Shown one piece after another: positions 7,715-16,495 of a stretch of DNA of 30,735 nt. Origin of the DNA: Clostridia bacterium (lineage in GTDB: Bacteria; Bacillota; Clostridia; Oscillospirales; Acutalibacteraceae); NCBI GenBank assembly GCA_900766585.1, contig CAAFVV010000051.1:1-30735 (forward strand), read 5' to 3'. Position 1 is the stretch's first letter. Every line of letters begins with the position of its first letter. Both the position numbers and the translations under genes were made by a program. The notes beneath the pieces are model-generated. The model had not been told where the DNA came from. It saw only the letters and a list, made by a program, of their open reading frames with translations, and searched no databases.

Positions 7715-7743
7715 ATCATATCACGCTTTTACGGAAATGTCAA
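7715..7743 (-). promoter_or_regulatory. Consensus promoter of the deacetylase gene
   Basis: On the minus strand TTGACA (7743-7738) is followed after 17 bp by TATGAT (7720-7715). Transcription would start near 7708, a few bases before the palindrome at 7676-7701. The leader to ATG 7628 is about 80 bases. Confidence 0.85.
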
Positions 7744-7778
7744 CCGCTTAACATGTGATGATCAGGGTGTATTCGGGC

Positions 7779-10067
7779 TCAGTGATCCCGGCGCTTTGAC
7801 CGACTGATGCAAACAGCCGCCGAAACAGCCAAAAACAGAGCCACTGCCGAAACAGCCGGAACCCCGGTGTTGGGATTTTTCATTGCTTTGCCGGTCGTGC
7901 CGACGACATAGATCCCGCTTTGTGCAAACGCGGTCTCTGCCCGTCCGTCCTTCACCGCTATCTTCAGTTCGGTCAGCTTGCCGTCATCAGACAGGTGATA
8001 GACCTTGATCTCCTTTCCCGTCAGCGCTTCATCGATCGGGAAGCAAAGCGTTCCGGCGGGATCGGTTCCGATAAGGGAGATATCAAACGCCTTGTAGCTC
8101 TTGAGCTTTTCCGATGCATAATGATCCACATAGGCATAGTCCTCGCCCTCCGTGATCGGGGCCACATTCAGACCGGTCGCCGCCTCCGGCGGATTTTTCA
8201 CAGAAATACCGGTCGCCGTATCGGTCAGAGTCGTATCCTCCGGCTCAGAAACGGAGCTGTCGGGGGATTCGGAATCGGAGGAGGCAGGCGGATCGTTTTT
8301 AGATTCGTCCGACGTGTCCGTATCCGGCACCGGCTTATCGTTCTCGTCTCCAACATAGGCATAGTCAATCACGAACGGCTTGTCGTCATCACCGTCGCCG
8401 TCATAGAAATAGCCGATCAGCCAGAAGGAATGCACACCGCTCTTATAGTGCGCCTTCAGATCCAGCACCTGTCCCTCGTGCAGTGTCTTATCGCCTGACA
8501 CACCGTTACCCACACCGCAGATTTCCTGATCGTTCAGGTACATCGTGAAGAAGTCGGTCTTCGAGAAGGTGCCTTTGAAATACAGATACGGTGTTTTGTC
8601 CACGTCAACCGTCAGCCGTGTGCCGATAAACTGATAGAACACCGTACCCGCCGTCTCATAGTTCAGCTCCACCTTCAGCGACCGGCCGCCGAAGCCGTTG
8701 TCGTCGCCGACCGTGAATTTCAGCGCCGACTCCGCGCCGCCGAGTACATTCTGAATACTGTCGCTGTAGGTGCCGCCCTTGCAGTCGCCGAGCCACAGCC
8801 AGTCAGCCGCCTGCTTGCTCAGATCCATCGACCACTTTCCGACCGGCGTCGGCTCGTCACCCTTGTACGGGTTCTCGTCCGCCGTGCCGAAGAACATATA
8901 ATCAACCGTCCAGGTGTTATAGCTGTCGATATAATTCGGGCATAGACAGACAAAGAAGGCCTGCACGCCGGAAAGCCCTGCCGCCTTCAGGTCATATTTG
9001 TAATACTCGCCGTTTTGCTCGCAGTGGGTGTCGCCGGAGCCTTCAAACAGATTGTAGGTCGTTTTGCCCTCACCGACAATCCACGCGTGATCCTCCGTGT
9101 GCAGGAACATCTGAAAACGGGCGGGCACGGCCTTTTCAATGTGGTATTTCGTATAGAAATACGGGGTCTTATCCACGTCCACCGTCACCTTGCGGGCGAT
9201 CATATTGAACTGCCCGTTGTAATTTTTCGGATAGATTGTCGCGCCCTTTTTATCTGCCGTAATATCCGTGATCTTGGTGAAGGAATCCTCATCCGCAAGG
9301 GTATAGACATTCGGGCTGCTGCCCTCAAAGCTGTACCACTGCGTCAGGTCGGCAAAATCCACCTGATTCGTGATCACCGGCGGCTGCGGCTCGCTTAGCG
9401 CCTTAACTGCGTTATCGCCGTTGATATTACCGTCAGAGCCGGCAAACACATAGCCGATATCCCACGGCGCGCCGTTGACGTAGCAGAAGGTCAGCATTAC
9501 CGTAAAGGTCTGGGTGCCGCTCTTGCCCGACAGCGTTTTCAGATTCATGCGGCGATAGTCCCCTTCGATCTCCACGCCGGACTGTCCCGCCGCCGAAGAG
9601 AATGCGTTTCCGGCGTTGAGGGAATTGTAGAAATCCTCCTGCTGGGTGACAAATACGCGAAACGCTGTCTCGGGATTCGGCGCCGCATACTTCATATAGA
9701 GATACGGCGTCTTGTCCAGATCCACCGTCACCTGGCTATACGCCATGTAAAAATCGTTGGCATACTGTTCATACACATGGCCGTCGTTCACATCGTAGGA
9801 ATATCCGGCAAACAGCTGCACGCTGTGGCCGTCCTCACTTACGCTGTTTTTGGTGATAGTCACGGAGGAGGAGGCATCCGCCAGCGTTGCCCTCGTCGTG
9901 CCGTCCAGTTTGATACTGCCCCAATCGGCAGGCTTGCTGAAATTGGCAATCCAGCCGATCTCGGCATCCGCTTTTTCCGCTGCGACCCCAAAGATCGGGA
10001 GCGCCGCGAGGAGTCCCAGCAGCAGCGCCGCAAGAGAAACCAGAGTAATCCATCTGCGCTTGTTCAT
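7779..10067 (-). CDS. NPNTG-anchored surface protein with three beta-sandwich-like repeats
   Basis: The product is 762 residues. A signal peptide (residues 1-30) precedes three divergent modules of about 180 residues. Each carries 'TVD.DKTPY.Y' (114-124, 295-305, 486-496), and each ends near a '[IV][DG]Y.[FY].G' strand. A Ser/Asp/Pro-rich linker (about 580-617) is followed by a small beta domain and a sorting signal: NPNTG (731-735), a hydrophobic helix and a basic RSKRRDH tail. It would be attached to the cell wall by a sortase outside this window. The modules resemble carbohydrate-binding jelly rolls by composition and placement, but I do not recognise a named family. Position at the end of the glycan operon, 79 bp after a TIM-barrel gene, suggests glycan capture at the surface. 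Confidence 0.8.
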   Translation of the reverse strand: MNKRRWITLVSLAALLLGLLAALPIFGVAAEKADAEIGWIANFSKPADWGSIKLDGTTRATLADASSSVTITKNSVSEDGHSVQLFAGYSYDVNDGHVYEQYANDFYMAYSQVTVDLDKTPYLYMKYAAPNPETAFRVFVTQQEDFYNSLNAGNAFSSAAGQSGVEIEGDYRRMNLKTLSGKSGTQTFTVMLTFCYVNGAPWDIGYVFAGSDGNINGDNAVKALSEPQPPVITNQVDFADLTQWYSFEGSSPNVYTLADEDSFTKITDITADKKGATIYPKNYNGQFNMIARKVTVDVDKTPYFYTKYHIEKAVPARFQMFLHTEDHAWIVGEGKTTYNLFEGSGDTHCEQNGEYYKYDLKAAGLSGVQAFFVCLCPNYIDSYNTWTVDYMFFGTADENPYKGDEPTPVGKWSMDLSKQAADWLWLGDCKGGTYSDSIQNVLGGAESALKFTVGDDNGFGGRSLKVELNYETAGTVFYQFIGTRLTVDVDKTPYLYFKGTFSKTDFFTMYLNDQEICGVGNGVSGDKTLHEGQVLDLKAHYKSGVHSFWLIGYFYDGDGDDDKPFVIDYAYVGDENDKPVPDTDTSDESKNDPPASSDSESPDSSVSEPEDTTLTDTATGISVKNPPEAATGLNVAPITEGEDYAYVDHYASEKLKSYKAFDISLIGTDPAGTLCFPIDEALTGKEIKVYHLSDDGKLTELKIAVKDGRAETAFAQSGIYVVGTTGKAMKNPNTGVPAVSAVALFLAVSAAVCISRSKRRDH

Positions 10068-10146
10068 ACTTGTCTTCCTTTCTTCTCTTAGACTGTTATC
10101 CGCTCAAACCGACGGGGCGGCTGCTCCCGCCGGATCATGCGCCAAA

Positions 10147-12243
10147 TCATTGCCGCACAGCAAGCTCCACAACGAACAGCTCACCTGCCGTACCGGAAAG
10201 CATCAGCGTATCGTCCGCCTTTACGCTCCTTACAGACAGCTCCTGATCATTGGCATCCCGCACTGTCGCCGTGAAGCCGTCCGCAGGAATGAACTGCCGC
10301 AGCGCCATATGCAGAACGGCGTCATCGTCCGTCCTTTTCACGGCAAACAGCAGCACGCAGTCGTCGCGGACATATCCCGTCACGCGCGCCCCGCGGCAAT
10401 CCTCCGCCAGTACACAGTCACCGACATTTTTTCCGTTTAAAAAGTATTCAAGGTAGGTCCGCCGCAAGGCAGCACACTGCTTCACCGCCTTAGACAGTGC
10501 GGGATAGTCCGCGATGAGCGCCGAGCCGTTAACGTTGTCCGGCTTTGAGGGATAGACGTTCATCATCACGTTGTCCATAAAGCAGTATTTAACCGAAACA
10601 GGATTGGAATCCACATTGATCTGCGGTCTTGTCGTCTCGACCACATAGGAATAGGGCGAGGAGAAATACGTCTTGCCCGCCGTATGGTACCCCCAGCTCC
10701 AGGTATAGTCGATCTCGTCGATGTCCGCCTCGAAAAAGAAGGTGGATTCGGCACTGAAATCCGCGTCGGGATACATCTCCTGCGTCTCGGTTCTAAACTC
10801 GCGGATAATATCGTACAGTACATAATCGGTCAGCAGATACTGGTCCCAGCAGACGCTGTATACGCCGCATTCATCGCGCAGAAAGCGCAGTGCATCCCGC
10901 ACATCCTTGATCCAAAGCTCATTGTGCTGATTATGAAGGAAGGTGCAGCAGGCACGCTCCATATAGGGCGTTGCAAAATTCGGGATGCCCTTCATGTTTT
11001 CCGACCAACCCAGTTCCGCGCCGTCGTTGCGCTCGAAGCCGTAGCGCTCCTTCATCTCATCCCAAATCGACAGCACAGAGATCAGCGGCACCAGATCGAC
11101 ACCCTTGTCCCGCAGACGGCGCACTACCCGCTTAAACGTCTCCATTCCGCCCTGACGCGCATAAAAACGGTCGGCGCAAAACGGCAGGATCCAGCGCATA
11201 GCGCCCCACACGTTGAGCGAATTCAGCCCGTGCTCGAGCATATCGTCCGCGACCTTCTCATACTCGTCATAGCTCCAGACGACCGCGTCATCATCCTCGG
11301 GATACGCCTCCGTCGCCCAAATGGTGCGAAAGCCCAGCATCTCCCGCACCCGCTTAGACGGAGGCACAACGCGATGCTTGTTGTGATCAACCCACTCCTT
11401 ATAGGAGGCAATCCCCTGTACCCAGCCGCCGGCGTGCGGCGTCATGACATACACGCTTGTGTCATAGACCTCGCCCTGCTTCACCGTCGGATAGTGAACA
11501 CCCGCAATGCGCACGGTATGCCGGAGGTTGTCGAGCTTTACCCATGTGACGTCCTGCCGTCCCATATCGCCGTTGTTGTCGGGGCCGTAGCCCCAGTGGC
11601 GGGTATAGACGGTCAGGCCTCCGTTTAAGCCGCCGTAATCAAAATAGCGCCCGACCTTAAGGTTGTCGCCGAAGAAACCGCCGCCTGCAAAGAATTTGCC
11701 GCAGAGCGAGGGCTTTGAGGCATAAAACTGCTCCCGCATATCGCCCTCGTCCTTCAGCTCGGTAAACGGGCACATATACGTTTTTAATCCCGTAAAGCGG
11801 GTGCCCTCCTCACCGGCGATCGGCAGAAGACCGGACAAATTGGGGAACAGCACCTGGCGCACCGCGTTTTCCGCATGGTTCTCCACATGCGCACGCATCC
11901 CGATGGAGCGGCCGTCCCGCCACGCTGTCAGATAGACCGTCGCCGACACGCCGCCCGCAAGGCAGGGCAGCGCGGGCAGCACGGTATTGAGCGGCAGCTC
12001 CTTCCAGTGCAGTGTCACCTGATGCTCATCGCCGGTGATGATCGGCTTCTGCCGCCGGTGCTTGCCGCAGGGGTCAGCCCGCAGCGTCTCATAATCATAT
12101 TTGACCGGCCAGGCAATGTCGATCAGCCCTCCCCCGTCGCGGAGAATCTCCCCGCAGCCCTCGTTCCACAGGGAAACGAGGGCGCCGGTATCCTCCGAAA
12201 ATGTCAGCCGTGTGCCGTTGAGCGTAAATGTCACTGTATTCAT
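10147..12243 (-). CDS. DUF6259-like glycoside-hydrolase-type TIM-barrel protein
   Basis: The product is 698 residues from ATG 12243, which has GGAGG six bases upstream; the frame stays open further upstream only inside the previous gene. An N-terminal beta-sandwich (about 1-280) precedes a (beta/alpha)8-like region. Strand-end motifs include 'FRTIWATEAYP' (305-315), 'GLNSLNVWGAMRW' (339-351), 'GVDLVPLISVLSIWDEM' (381-397), 'VYSVCWDQY' (461-469) and 'DADFSAES' (493-500). D467 and E499 are candidate catalytic acids by analogy with GH31/36-like barrels. A C-terminal beta domain ends 'GELFVVELAVRQ'. There is no signal peptide, so it is probably cytoplasmic and acts on imported oligosaccharide. 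It follows the GH5-like gene by 19 bp. DUF6259 is my best match from memory; activity is not established. Confidence 0.7.
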   Translation of the reverse strand: MNTVTFTLNGTRLTFSEDTGALVSLWNEGCGEILRDGGGLIDIAWPVKYDYETLRADPCGKHRRQKPIITGDEHQVTLHWKELPLNTVLPALPCLAGGVSATVYLTAWRDGRSIGMRAHVENHAENAVRQVLFPNLSGLLPIAGEEGTRFTGLKTYMCPFTELKDEGDMREQFYASKPSLCGKFFAGGGFFGDNLKVGRYFDYGGLNGGLTVYTRHWGYGPDNNGDMGRQDVTWVKLDNLRHTVRIAGVHYPTVKQGEVYDTSVYVMTPHAGGWVQGIASYKEWVDHNKHRVVPPSKRVREMLGFRTIWATEAYPEDDDAVVWSYDEYEKVADDMLEHGLNSLNVWGAMRWILPFCADRFYARQGGMETFKRVVRRLRDKGVDLVPLISVLSIWDEMKERYGFERNDGAELGWSENMKGIPNFATPYMERACCTFLHNQHNELWIKDVRDALRFLRDECGVYSVCWDQYLLTDYVLYDIIREFRTETQEMYPDADFSAESTFFFEADIDEIDYTWSWGYHTAGKTYFSSPYSYVVETTRPQINVDSNPVSVKYCFMDNVMMNVYPSKPDNVNGSALIADYPALSKAVKQCAALRRTYLEYFLNGKNVGDCVLAEDCRGARVTGYVRDDCVLLFAVKRTDDDAVLHMALRQFIPADGFTATVRDANDQELSVRSVKADDTLMLSGTAGELFVVELAVRQ

Positions 12244-12262
12244 GTTATCCTCCGAAACCGCA

Positions 12263-13855
12263 TTATTTGTCCCACTGCGCCGGACGTGACTGCTTGATCT
12301 TCGCATATTCCGCGCCGAGGTATTCACCGGCAGGCTTGACGCTGCCGTCCTCGCGGATCAGACCGAATTCGCCCTGACCGGTCGAGCCGCCAAAGCCCGG
12401 GAAGTCAAACGCCGTCCACGGGAACATGCCGAGCATCTTTCTTCCGGCCGCCACGCTGTCGTTGAACGCGGGGATCAGCGTCTGATAGACGGCCAGCTGC
12501 CACTCCTCACCGAGGAATTCCCGCGGCGCGCCGTCCGTCACCTTTTTCGCCGAGGTGTCGCCGCATTCACCGAGAATGAACGGACGATCCTTGAAATATT
12601 TGTCGATCCACAGCGCAATATTGGCCGCGTCGGTCTTGCGGTAATAGTGGTACTGCCAGCTTTGGTTCGGCTTGTCGAATGTCAGCCCCGCTTTGAGCGC
12701 CTTATCCAGCATGAATGCAAAGCCGATCTGATTGAGATGGTTTGGATCGATCTCGGACAGATACGGATAGCAGGTGCGGCAGAAATCATCCACGACCTCC
12801 TTTTCGGACAGCCCCTTGTCGTCGATTTCGTTGATGAGATCCCATCCGAGCACACGCCCGTCATGGATAAACGGCTCGACGATGCTGCGCACATACCGCA
12901 GGTTATACGACATGATGGCGTCCGGGCCGGCGGAATACAGGCAAAACAGCACATGGATGCCGTATTTATCTGCCGCCGCGAACAGGCTGTTCAGCGTGGA
13001 CAGATAACTCGCCGACGCGCAGAAGCCGAGCATTCGGTCGGTCTCCCAGCATTCCGCAAACGTGCGGATCGCATTGGCATTGAGCTTGCCGGAAATCTCC
13101 TTGAATTCGGAATCCCATGTCTTCGGATTCTGCTTTGTCCATGCGTTCCACGGGGTGTAGCGCGGATAATAGTTGACGCCGCGGATCGTGCCGGGCTTCA
13201 GCGTTTTTTCGTTGTATACCGTCGTCTTTTTGATCACCGTCTGTTTAGAGGCAGGCTGTACAGTGAGGGTTCCCTTCCAGATCCGGCGTCCCGCCCCGTC
13301 CTTCAGCTCGGCCGGGACCGATTTAGTCGAGGACTTCAGCCACACCGTATCATAGACGACCTTCTCGTTGAGATAGATCGTGTATACGTCACGGGAAGCT
13401 GTCCTGCCGTCCTCGGTATAGGTCAGTACGCAGTCCTTGTGGGTGATGCCCTCATAATTGGTCATTTTAAGGTACACAAGACGGCGCCGGCCGTCTGCAT
13501 CGGTGCGGATAATGTCCACATCCTGCTTTTCCGCCAAAACGCGTACCGGCTGGCCGTCGTTTCCGCCCGAGGCGGGATCGGTCTGCTGCGGACGCGTCAC
13601 GCGCCCTGTCGTTTCCGTCGCGGTGCTCCGGGAACGGTCGGCGGTGGTGTCGCCACGGGTCGTTTCTGCTGTCGTCATATCAGGCTCCGTCCTCTCTGTT
13701 TCCCCCGCCATCGTCGTTCCGGCAGACAAACTGCTGCCGGTCAGCTCCGACGGATCCTGCGATCTGTCGGACGGGGTCTCGTGGCAGGCGGCCATGCCCA
13801 TACACAGAGCCATCGCCGCTATCCCGCATAAAAATGTACGCAAATGCCGTTTCAT
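12263..13855 (-). CDS. GH5-like glycoside hydrolase lipoprotein
   Basis: The product is 530 residues, with GGAGG before ATG 13855. The lipobox MAAC places Cys24 as the lipidated residue. A Thr/Glu/Arg-rich tether runs from about 25 to 105, followed by a small beta domain (about 105-210). The catalytic TIM barrel starts at 'IRGVNYYPRYTPW' (224-236). Acid/base and nucleophile candidates are E343 in 'GWDLINEIDD' and E430 in 'FILGECGD', the GH-A clan pattern (N-E on strand 4, E on strand 7). The enzyme would sit on the outer face of the membrane and cut polysaccharide next to the importer. The GH5 label is approximate; other GH-A families (GH2 C-domain, GH39, GH113-like) remain possible. It follows the solute-binding protein gene by 19 bp. 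Confidence 0.8.
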   Translation of the reverse strand: MKRHLRTFLCGIAAMALCMGMAACHETPSDRSQDPSELTGSSLSAGTTMAGETERTEPDMTTAETTRGDTTADRSRSTATETTGRVTRPQQTDPASGGNDGQPVRVLAEKQDVDIIRTDADGRRRLVYLKMTNYEGITHKDCVLTYTEDGRTASRDVYTIYLNEKVVYDTVWLKSSTKSVPAELKDGAGRRIWKGTLTVQPASKQTVIKKTTVYNEKTLKPGTIRGVNYYPRYTPWNAWTKQNPKTWDSEFKEISGKLNANAIRTFAECWETDRMLGFCASASYLSTLNSLFAAADKYGIHVLFCLYSAGPDAIMSYNLRYVRSIVEPFIHDGRVLGWDLINEIDDKGLSEKEVVDDFCRTCYPYLSEIDPNHLNQIGFAFMLDKALKAGLTFDKPNQSWQYHYYRKTDAANIALWIDKYFKDRPFILGECGDTSAKKVTDGAPREFLGEEWQLAVYQTLIPAFNDSVAAGRKMLGMFPWTAFDFPGFGGSTGQGEFGLIREDGSVKPAGEYLGAEYAKIKQSRPAQWDK

Positions 13856-13874
13856 ATGTTCCTCCGCTCCCCGG

Positions 13875-15449
13875 TCACTCGATCAGATCGGGATCCTTGC
13901 TGTAGTAATCCTTCACCGCATTCTTCATGGCGCTGTCAATGCTCTCTAAGTATTTGGCTGGCGTTACGGCGGTGTCAAACAGCGTGTCGTCCATCTTCTG
14001 CTTGACGAGATCCTTAAACTGATTCTGCCAGCAATAGGCATCTACCGTATATTTGGTGTTATACTTCATGAACAGGGCAAAGCTGTCCTTGTCCATATAC
14101 TTTTTCATGGCTTTTTCGCTCTCAGACTGGAGCGAATAGGTCATCTCGGTTGCCGCATTGATCAGATAGGCGATCTCGGTCAGCTGCTTGGTATTCTTCG
14201 GGATCGCAAGCCCGCCGAGCCAGGTGGAGCAGGAATTGGTATAGGTCGTTCCCACCTCATGCGGCGTACAGGGCAGATAGCCGATATCAAAATCCGCATC
14301 CCACAGCTTGCATTTTTCGCTTGCCATAATGCCGGAGGCACCCGCCATGAAGAGCAGCTCGCCCTTTACGAATTTCTCCATCGCGTCGTTTCCGGTATAC
14401 ACACGGCCGCCCGCTTTGATGGAATCCTTGATCGCACCGAGGTATTTAAGCGTTTTGGCATTGTTGAACGTATAGGAGAACGTGCCGTTCTGATAGGTGA
14501 TGATCTTGACGCCGCTGACCCGCAGGGTACCGAGAGTATAGTCCGGACCGATCGACATACCAAACCGATCGGCACTGTCGATCTTGTTGTTGTGGTTCAG
14601 ATCCTTATACGCCTTCTGCGCCATCTGATCCATCACACTGTACGTCCACTTTTTCGAATTGACCAGCGTAAACGGATCGTCCAGCTTCAATTCTTTGACC
14701 ATGTCGCGGTTGACATAGATGCCGTTGACCTCGCTGGACAGCCCATAGGCATAGAGATAGCTGTTTTTGCCGAAGGTGAAGTTATCCACCATCTGCTGCT
14801 GCACCGCGGGGTGCTCAAGATTCAGATTCGGCACGGACTGCAGCGGCTGGAGCAGCCCCGCGTGGCGAAATGCTTCGACATCGAACAGCTGCATCGTGAT
14901 GACATCCGCCACGTAGTCTCCGCTCATCAGCTTAGTGGACAGGCTGGAGAAGAGCATATACGGATCAACATAAAGGTTTTTCAGCTTACAGTTAAAGGTT
15001 TTTTCAAAGTTTTTGCGCCATGCAATCCATTTATCGCCGATCACGCTGTCGCCCGGGTCGCCGTTGCCCCAGTCGGTAATCCACTTCGTGCCGAGTGTCA
15101 GCGTTTTGCCTTTCATATCAATGACCTTCGGCACGTTAGCTGCGGTTGTCCCACGGGGACGGGAGCCCCACATGTTTCCGCCCTGCGTGCTGTTCCCGCT
15201 CTGCGCCTTTGTTGTTGTGGCGGCTGCGGAGGCGGCGGAGGAATTGGCGGGAGCCGTCGTCTCCTCGCCGCCGTTTGTCGGCTCGGCACTGTCTGCCTGG
15301 TCGGCAGCGGTTTCGGCGGCAGCCGTTGTCGCCTGACTTTCGGCACTCTCCGCGTCGGAGCTGTCCGGCGTTTTCGGCGTGCAGGCAGCCAGCGCACAAA
15401 AGAGCGCGGCTGCGGATAACAACGAAAGCCACATGATCTGTTTTTTCAT
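13875..15449 (-). CDS. Carbohydrate ABC importer solute-binding lipoprotein
   Basis: The product is 524 residues. The signal peptide ends in a lipobox (ALAAC), followed by a low-complexity Ala/Thr/Ser/Glu tether of about 70 residues. The family-1 solute-binding fold then begins at 'GKTLTLGTKWITDWG'. 'DLNHNNKIDSADRFGM' is an EF-hand-like insert common in large clostridial sugar-binding proteins. It would deliver an oligosaccharide to the permease pair encoded just upstream in the operon (15548-17412). A 98-bp gap with two stem-loops separates it from the permease genes and may raise its expression relative to them. No ATPase gene is in the window, so a shared MsmK-type ATPase is presumed. Confidence 0.9.
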   Translation of the reverse strand: MKKQIMWLSLLSAAALFCALAACTPKTPDSSDAESAESQATTAAAETAADQADSAEPTNGGEETTAPANSSAASAAATTTKAQSGNSTQGGNMWGSRPRGTTAANVPKVIDMKGKTLTLGTKWITDWGNGDPGDSVIGDKWIAWRKNFEKTFNCKLKNLYVDPYMLFSSLSTKLMSGDYVADVITMQLFDVEAFRHAGLLQPLQSVPNLNLEHPAVQQQMVDNFTFGKNSYLYAYGLSSEVNGIYVNRDMVKELKLDDPFTLVNSKKWTYSVMDQMAQKAYKDLNHNNKIDSADRFGMSIGPDYTLGTLRVSGVKIITYQNGTFSYTFNNAKTLKYLGAIKDSIKAGGRVYTGNDAMEKFVKGELLFMAGASGIMASEKCKLWDADFDIGYLPCTPHEVGTTYTNSCSTWLGGLAIPKNTKQLTEIAYLINAATEMTYSLQSESEKAMKKYMDKDSFALFMKYNTKYTVDAYCWQNQFKDLVKQKMDDTLFDTAVTPAKYLESIDSAMKNAVKDYYSKDPDLIE

Positions 15450-15488
15450 TTGATCTCATCCTTCTTTCCGTTAAAATATCCGGGGAAA

Positions 15489-15523
15489 GCCCGCCCGGGC
15501 GGGCATAAGCGGTCAGCAACCGC
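15489..15523 (-). promoter_or_regulatory. Two tandem stem-loops ahead of the solute-binding protein gene
   Basis: A perfect 16-bp palindrome at 15489-15504 (GCCCGCC/GGCGGGC arms) and a smaller stem at 15509-15523 (GCGGT/ACCGC) lie in the 98-bp gap between permease and binding-protein genes. The T run is weak, so this looks like an RNA-processing or stabilising hairpin, or a partial terminator, rather than a full stop. Confidence 0.6.
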
Positions 15524-15547
15524 AAACAGGGACAAGTAAAACGCGAA

Positions 15548-16495
15548 TCAGCCGACGATACCGCTACGCGCAATGCCTTCGACAAAAAAGCGCTGAAGGC
15601 AAAGATAGATCACCAGAAGCGGCAGCATGGACAGCAGCACAGAGGTGTTGAGCATGACGCTGGACAGGCGGGTATTGTACATGATCCCCGCGCTGTCCAC
15701 CCAGCTGACCGATGCCACCTGATTGGCGAACAGCTTGATCTCGCTGTAAAACAGTGAGGAATACACCGTATCTGACCACATCCAGCAAAAACTGAACAGA
15801 AAGACTGTAATTGCCATCGCGGTAGACAAGGGGATCACGATACGGATAAACGTCGCGATATGGCCGCACCCGTCGATGCGCGCCGCCTCCACCAGTTCCT
15901 TCGGAATGCCGGTGTAATATTGCCGCATAATGAAGATGAACAGACCGCCGCGAAACACCATGCCGGTCAGCGAAAGGATGGCAGACGGCCAGTAGGTATC
16001 AATCAACCGCAGCGGGTGACCGCACAGCAGGGAAAACAGCCCGAACACGTCGAAATCACGAAAACGGGTGTACAGCCCGAGCATAACAGTCTGCGGCGGC
16101 AGCACGATAATAAACAGCACAACCGCCATCAAAAATCCGCGTCCGCGGAAGGAATACCGCGCCAGCCCCCAGCCCACCATGCAGGCACAAAGCACCGAGC
16201 AGGCGGACGACAGCAGCGCCACCAGTGTCGTATTGAGCAGCGTATGCCAGTAGTCCACATGCTTTACCACAAACCGCAGATTGTCAAGTGTCGGCTGCTT
16301 CGGGATCAGCTTTACCGTGCTGTCCATCAGATCTGTCTCGCTCATCCACATGCTGGTCAACTTGATAATAAAGGGATAGAGAATGGTAAACGCCACCACC
16401 GACAGAAACAGCACCGACATAACCGTTCCCGCCGTCCTGCCGATCCGGTAGGCGGAGAGACGGGTTCGCCGCAGAGAAATCCTCATCCGCCTCAC
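15548..16495 (-). CDS. Carbohydrate ABC importer permease (MalG-type)
   Basis: The product is 315 residues with about six membrane helices. The binding-protein-dependent permease EAA loop is at about 203-225, 'EAARIDGCGHIATFIRIVIP', which docks the ATPase. The C-terminus 'RFFVEGIARSGIVG' is the usual MalG-type ending. I use GTG 16495, which overlaps the partner's stop (GTGA); ATG 16486 is an alternative. It pairs with the 306-residue permease to form the channel served by the 524-residue binding protein. Confidence 0.88.
   Translation of the reverse strand: MRRMRISLRRTRLSAYRIGRTAGTVMSVLFLSVVAFTILYPFIIKLTSMWMSETDLMDSTVKLIPKQPTLDNLRFVVKHVDYWHTLLNTTLVALLSSACSVLCACMVGWGLARYSFRGRGFLMAVVLFIIVLPPQTVMLGLYTRFRDFDVFGLFSLLCGHPLRLIDTYWPSAILSLTGMVFRGGLFIFIMRQYYTGIPKELVEAARIDGCGHIATFIRIVIPLSTAMAITVFLFSFCWMWSDTVYSSLFYSEIKLFANQVASVSWVDSAGIMYNTRLSSVMLNTSVLLSMLPLLVIYLCLQRFFVEGIARSGIVG

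Noticed and set aside
10068..10146. Stem-loop in the gap before the surface-protein gene as a terminator
   Set aside because: The stem (GGCGG/CCGCC) is short and has no T run on the minus strand, so read-through into the surface-protein gene is more likely.
12244..12327. Upstream start (12327) for the DUF6259-like protein
   Set aside because: It would lie inside the GH5-like gene and lacks a ribosome site. ATG 12243 has GGAGG at proper spacing.
12647..13831. Plus-strand open frame (394 codons) opposite the GH5-like gene
   Set aside because: It is antisense to a gene with a clear lipobox and catalytic motifs, and its composition is typical of a shadow frame.
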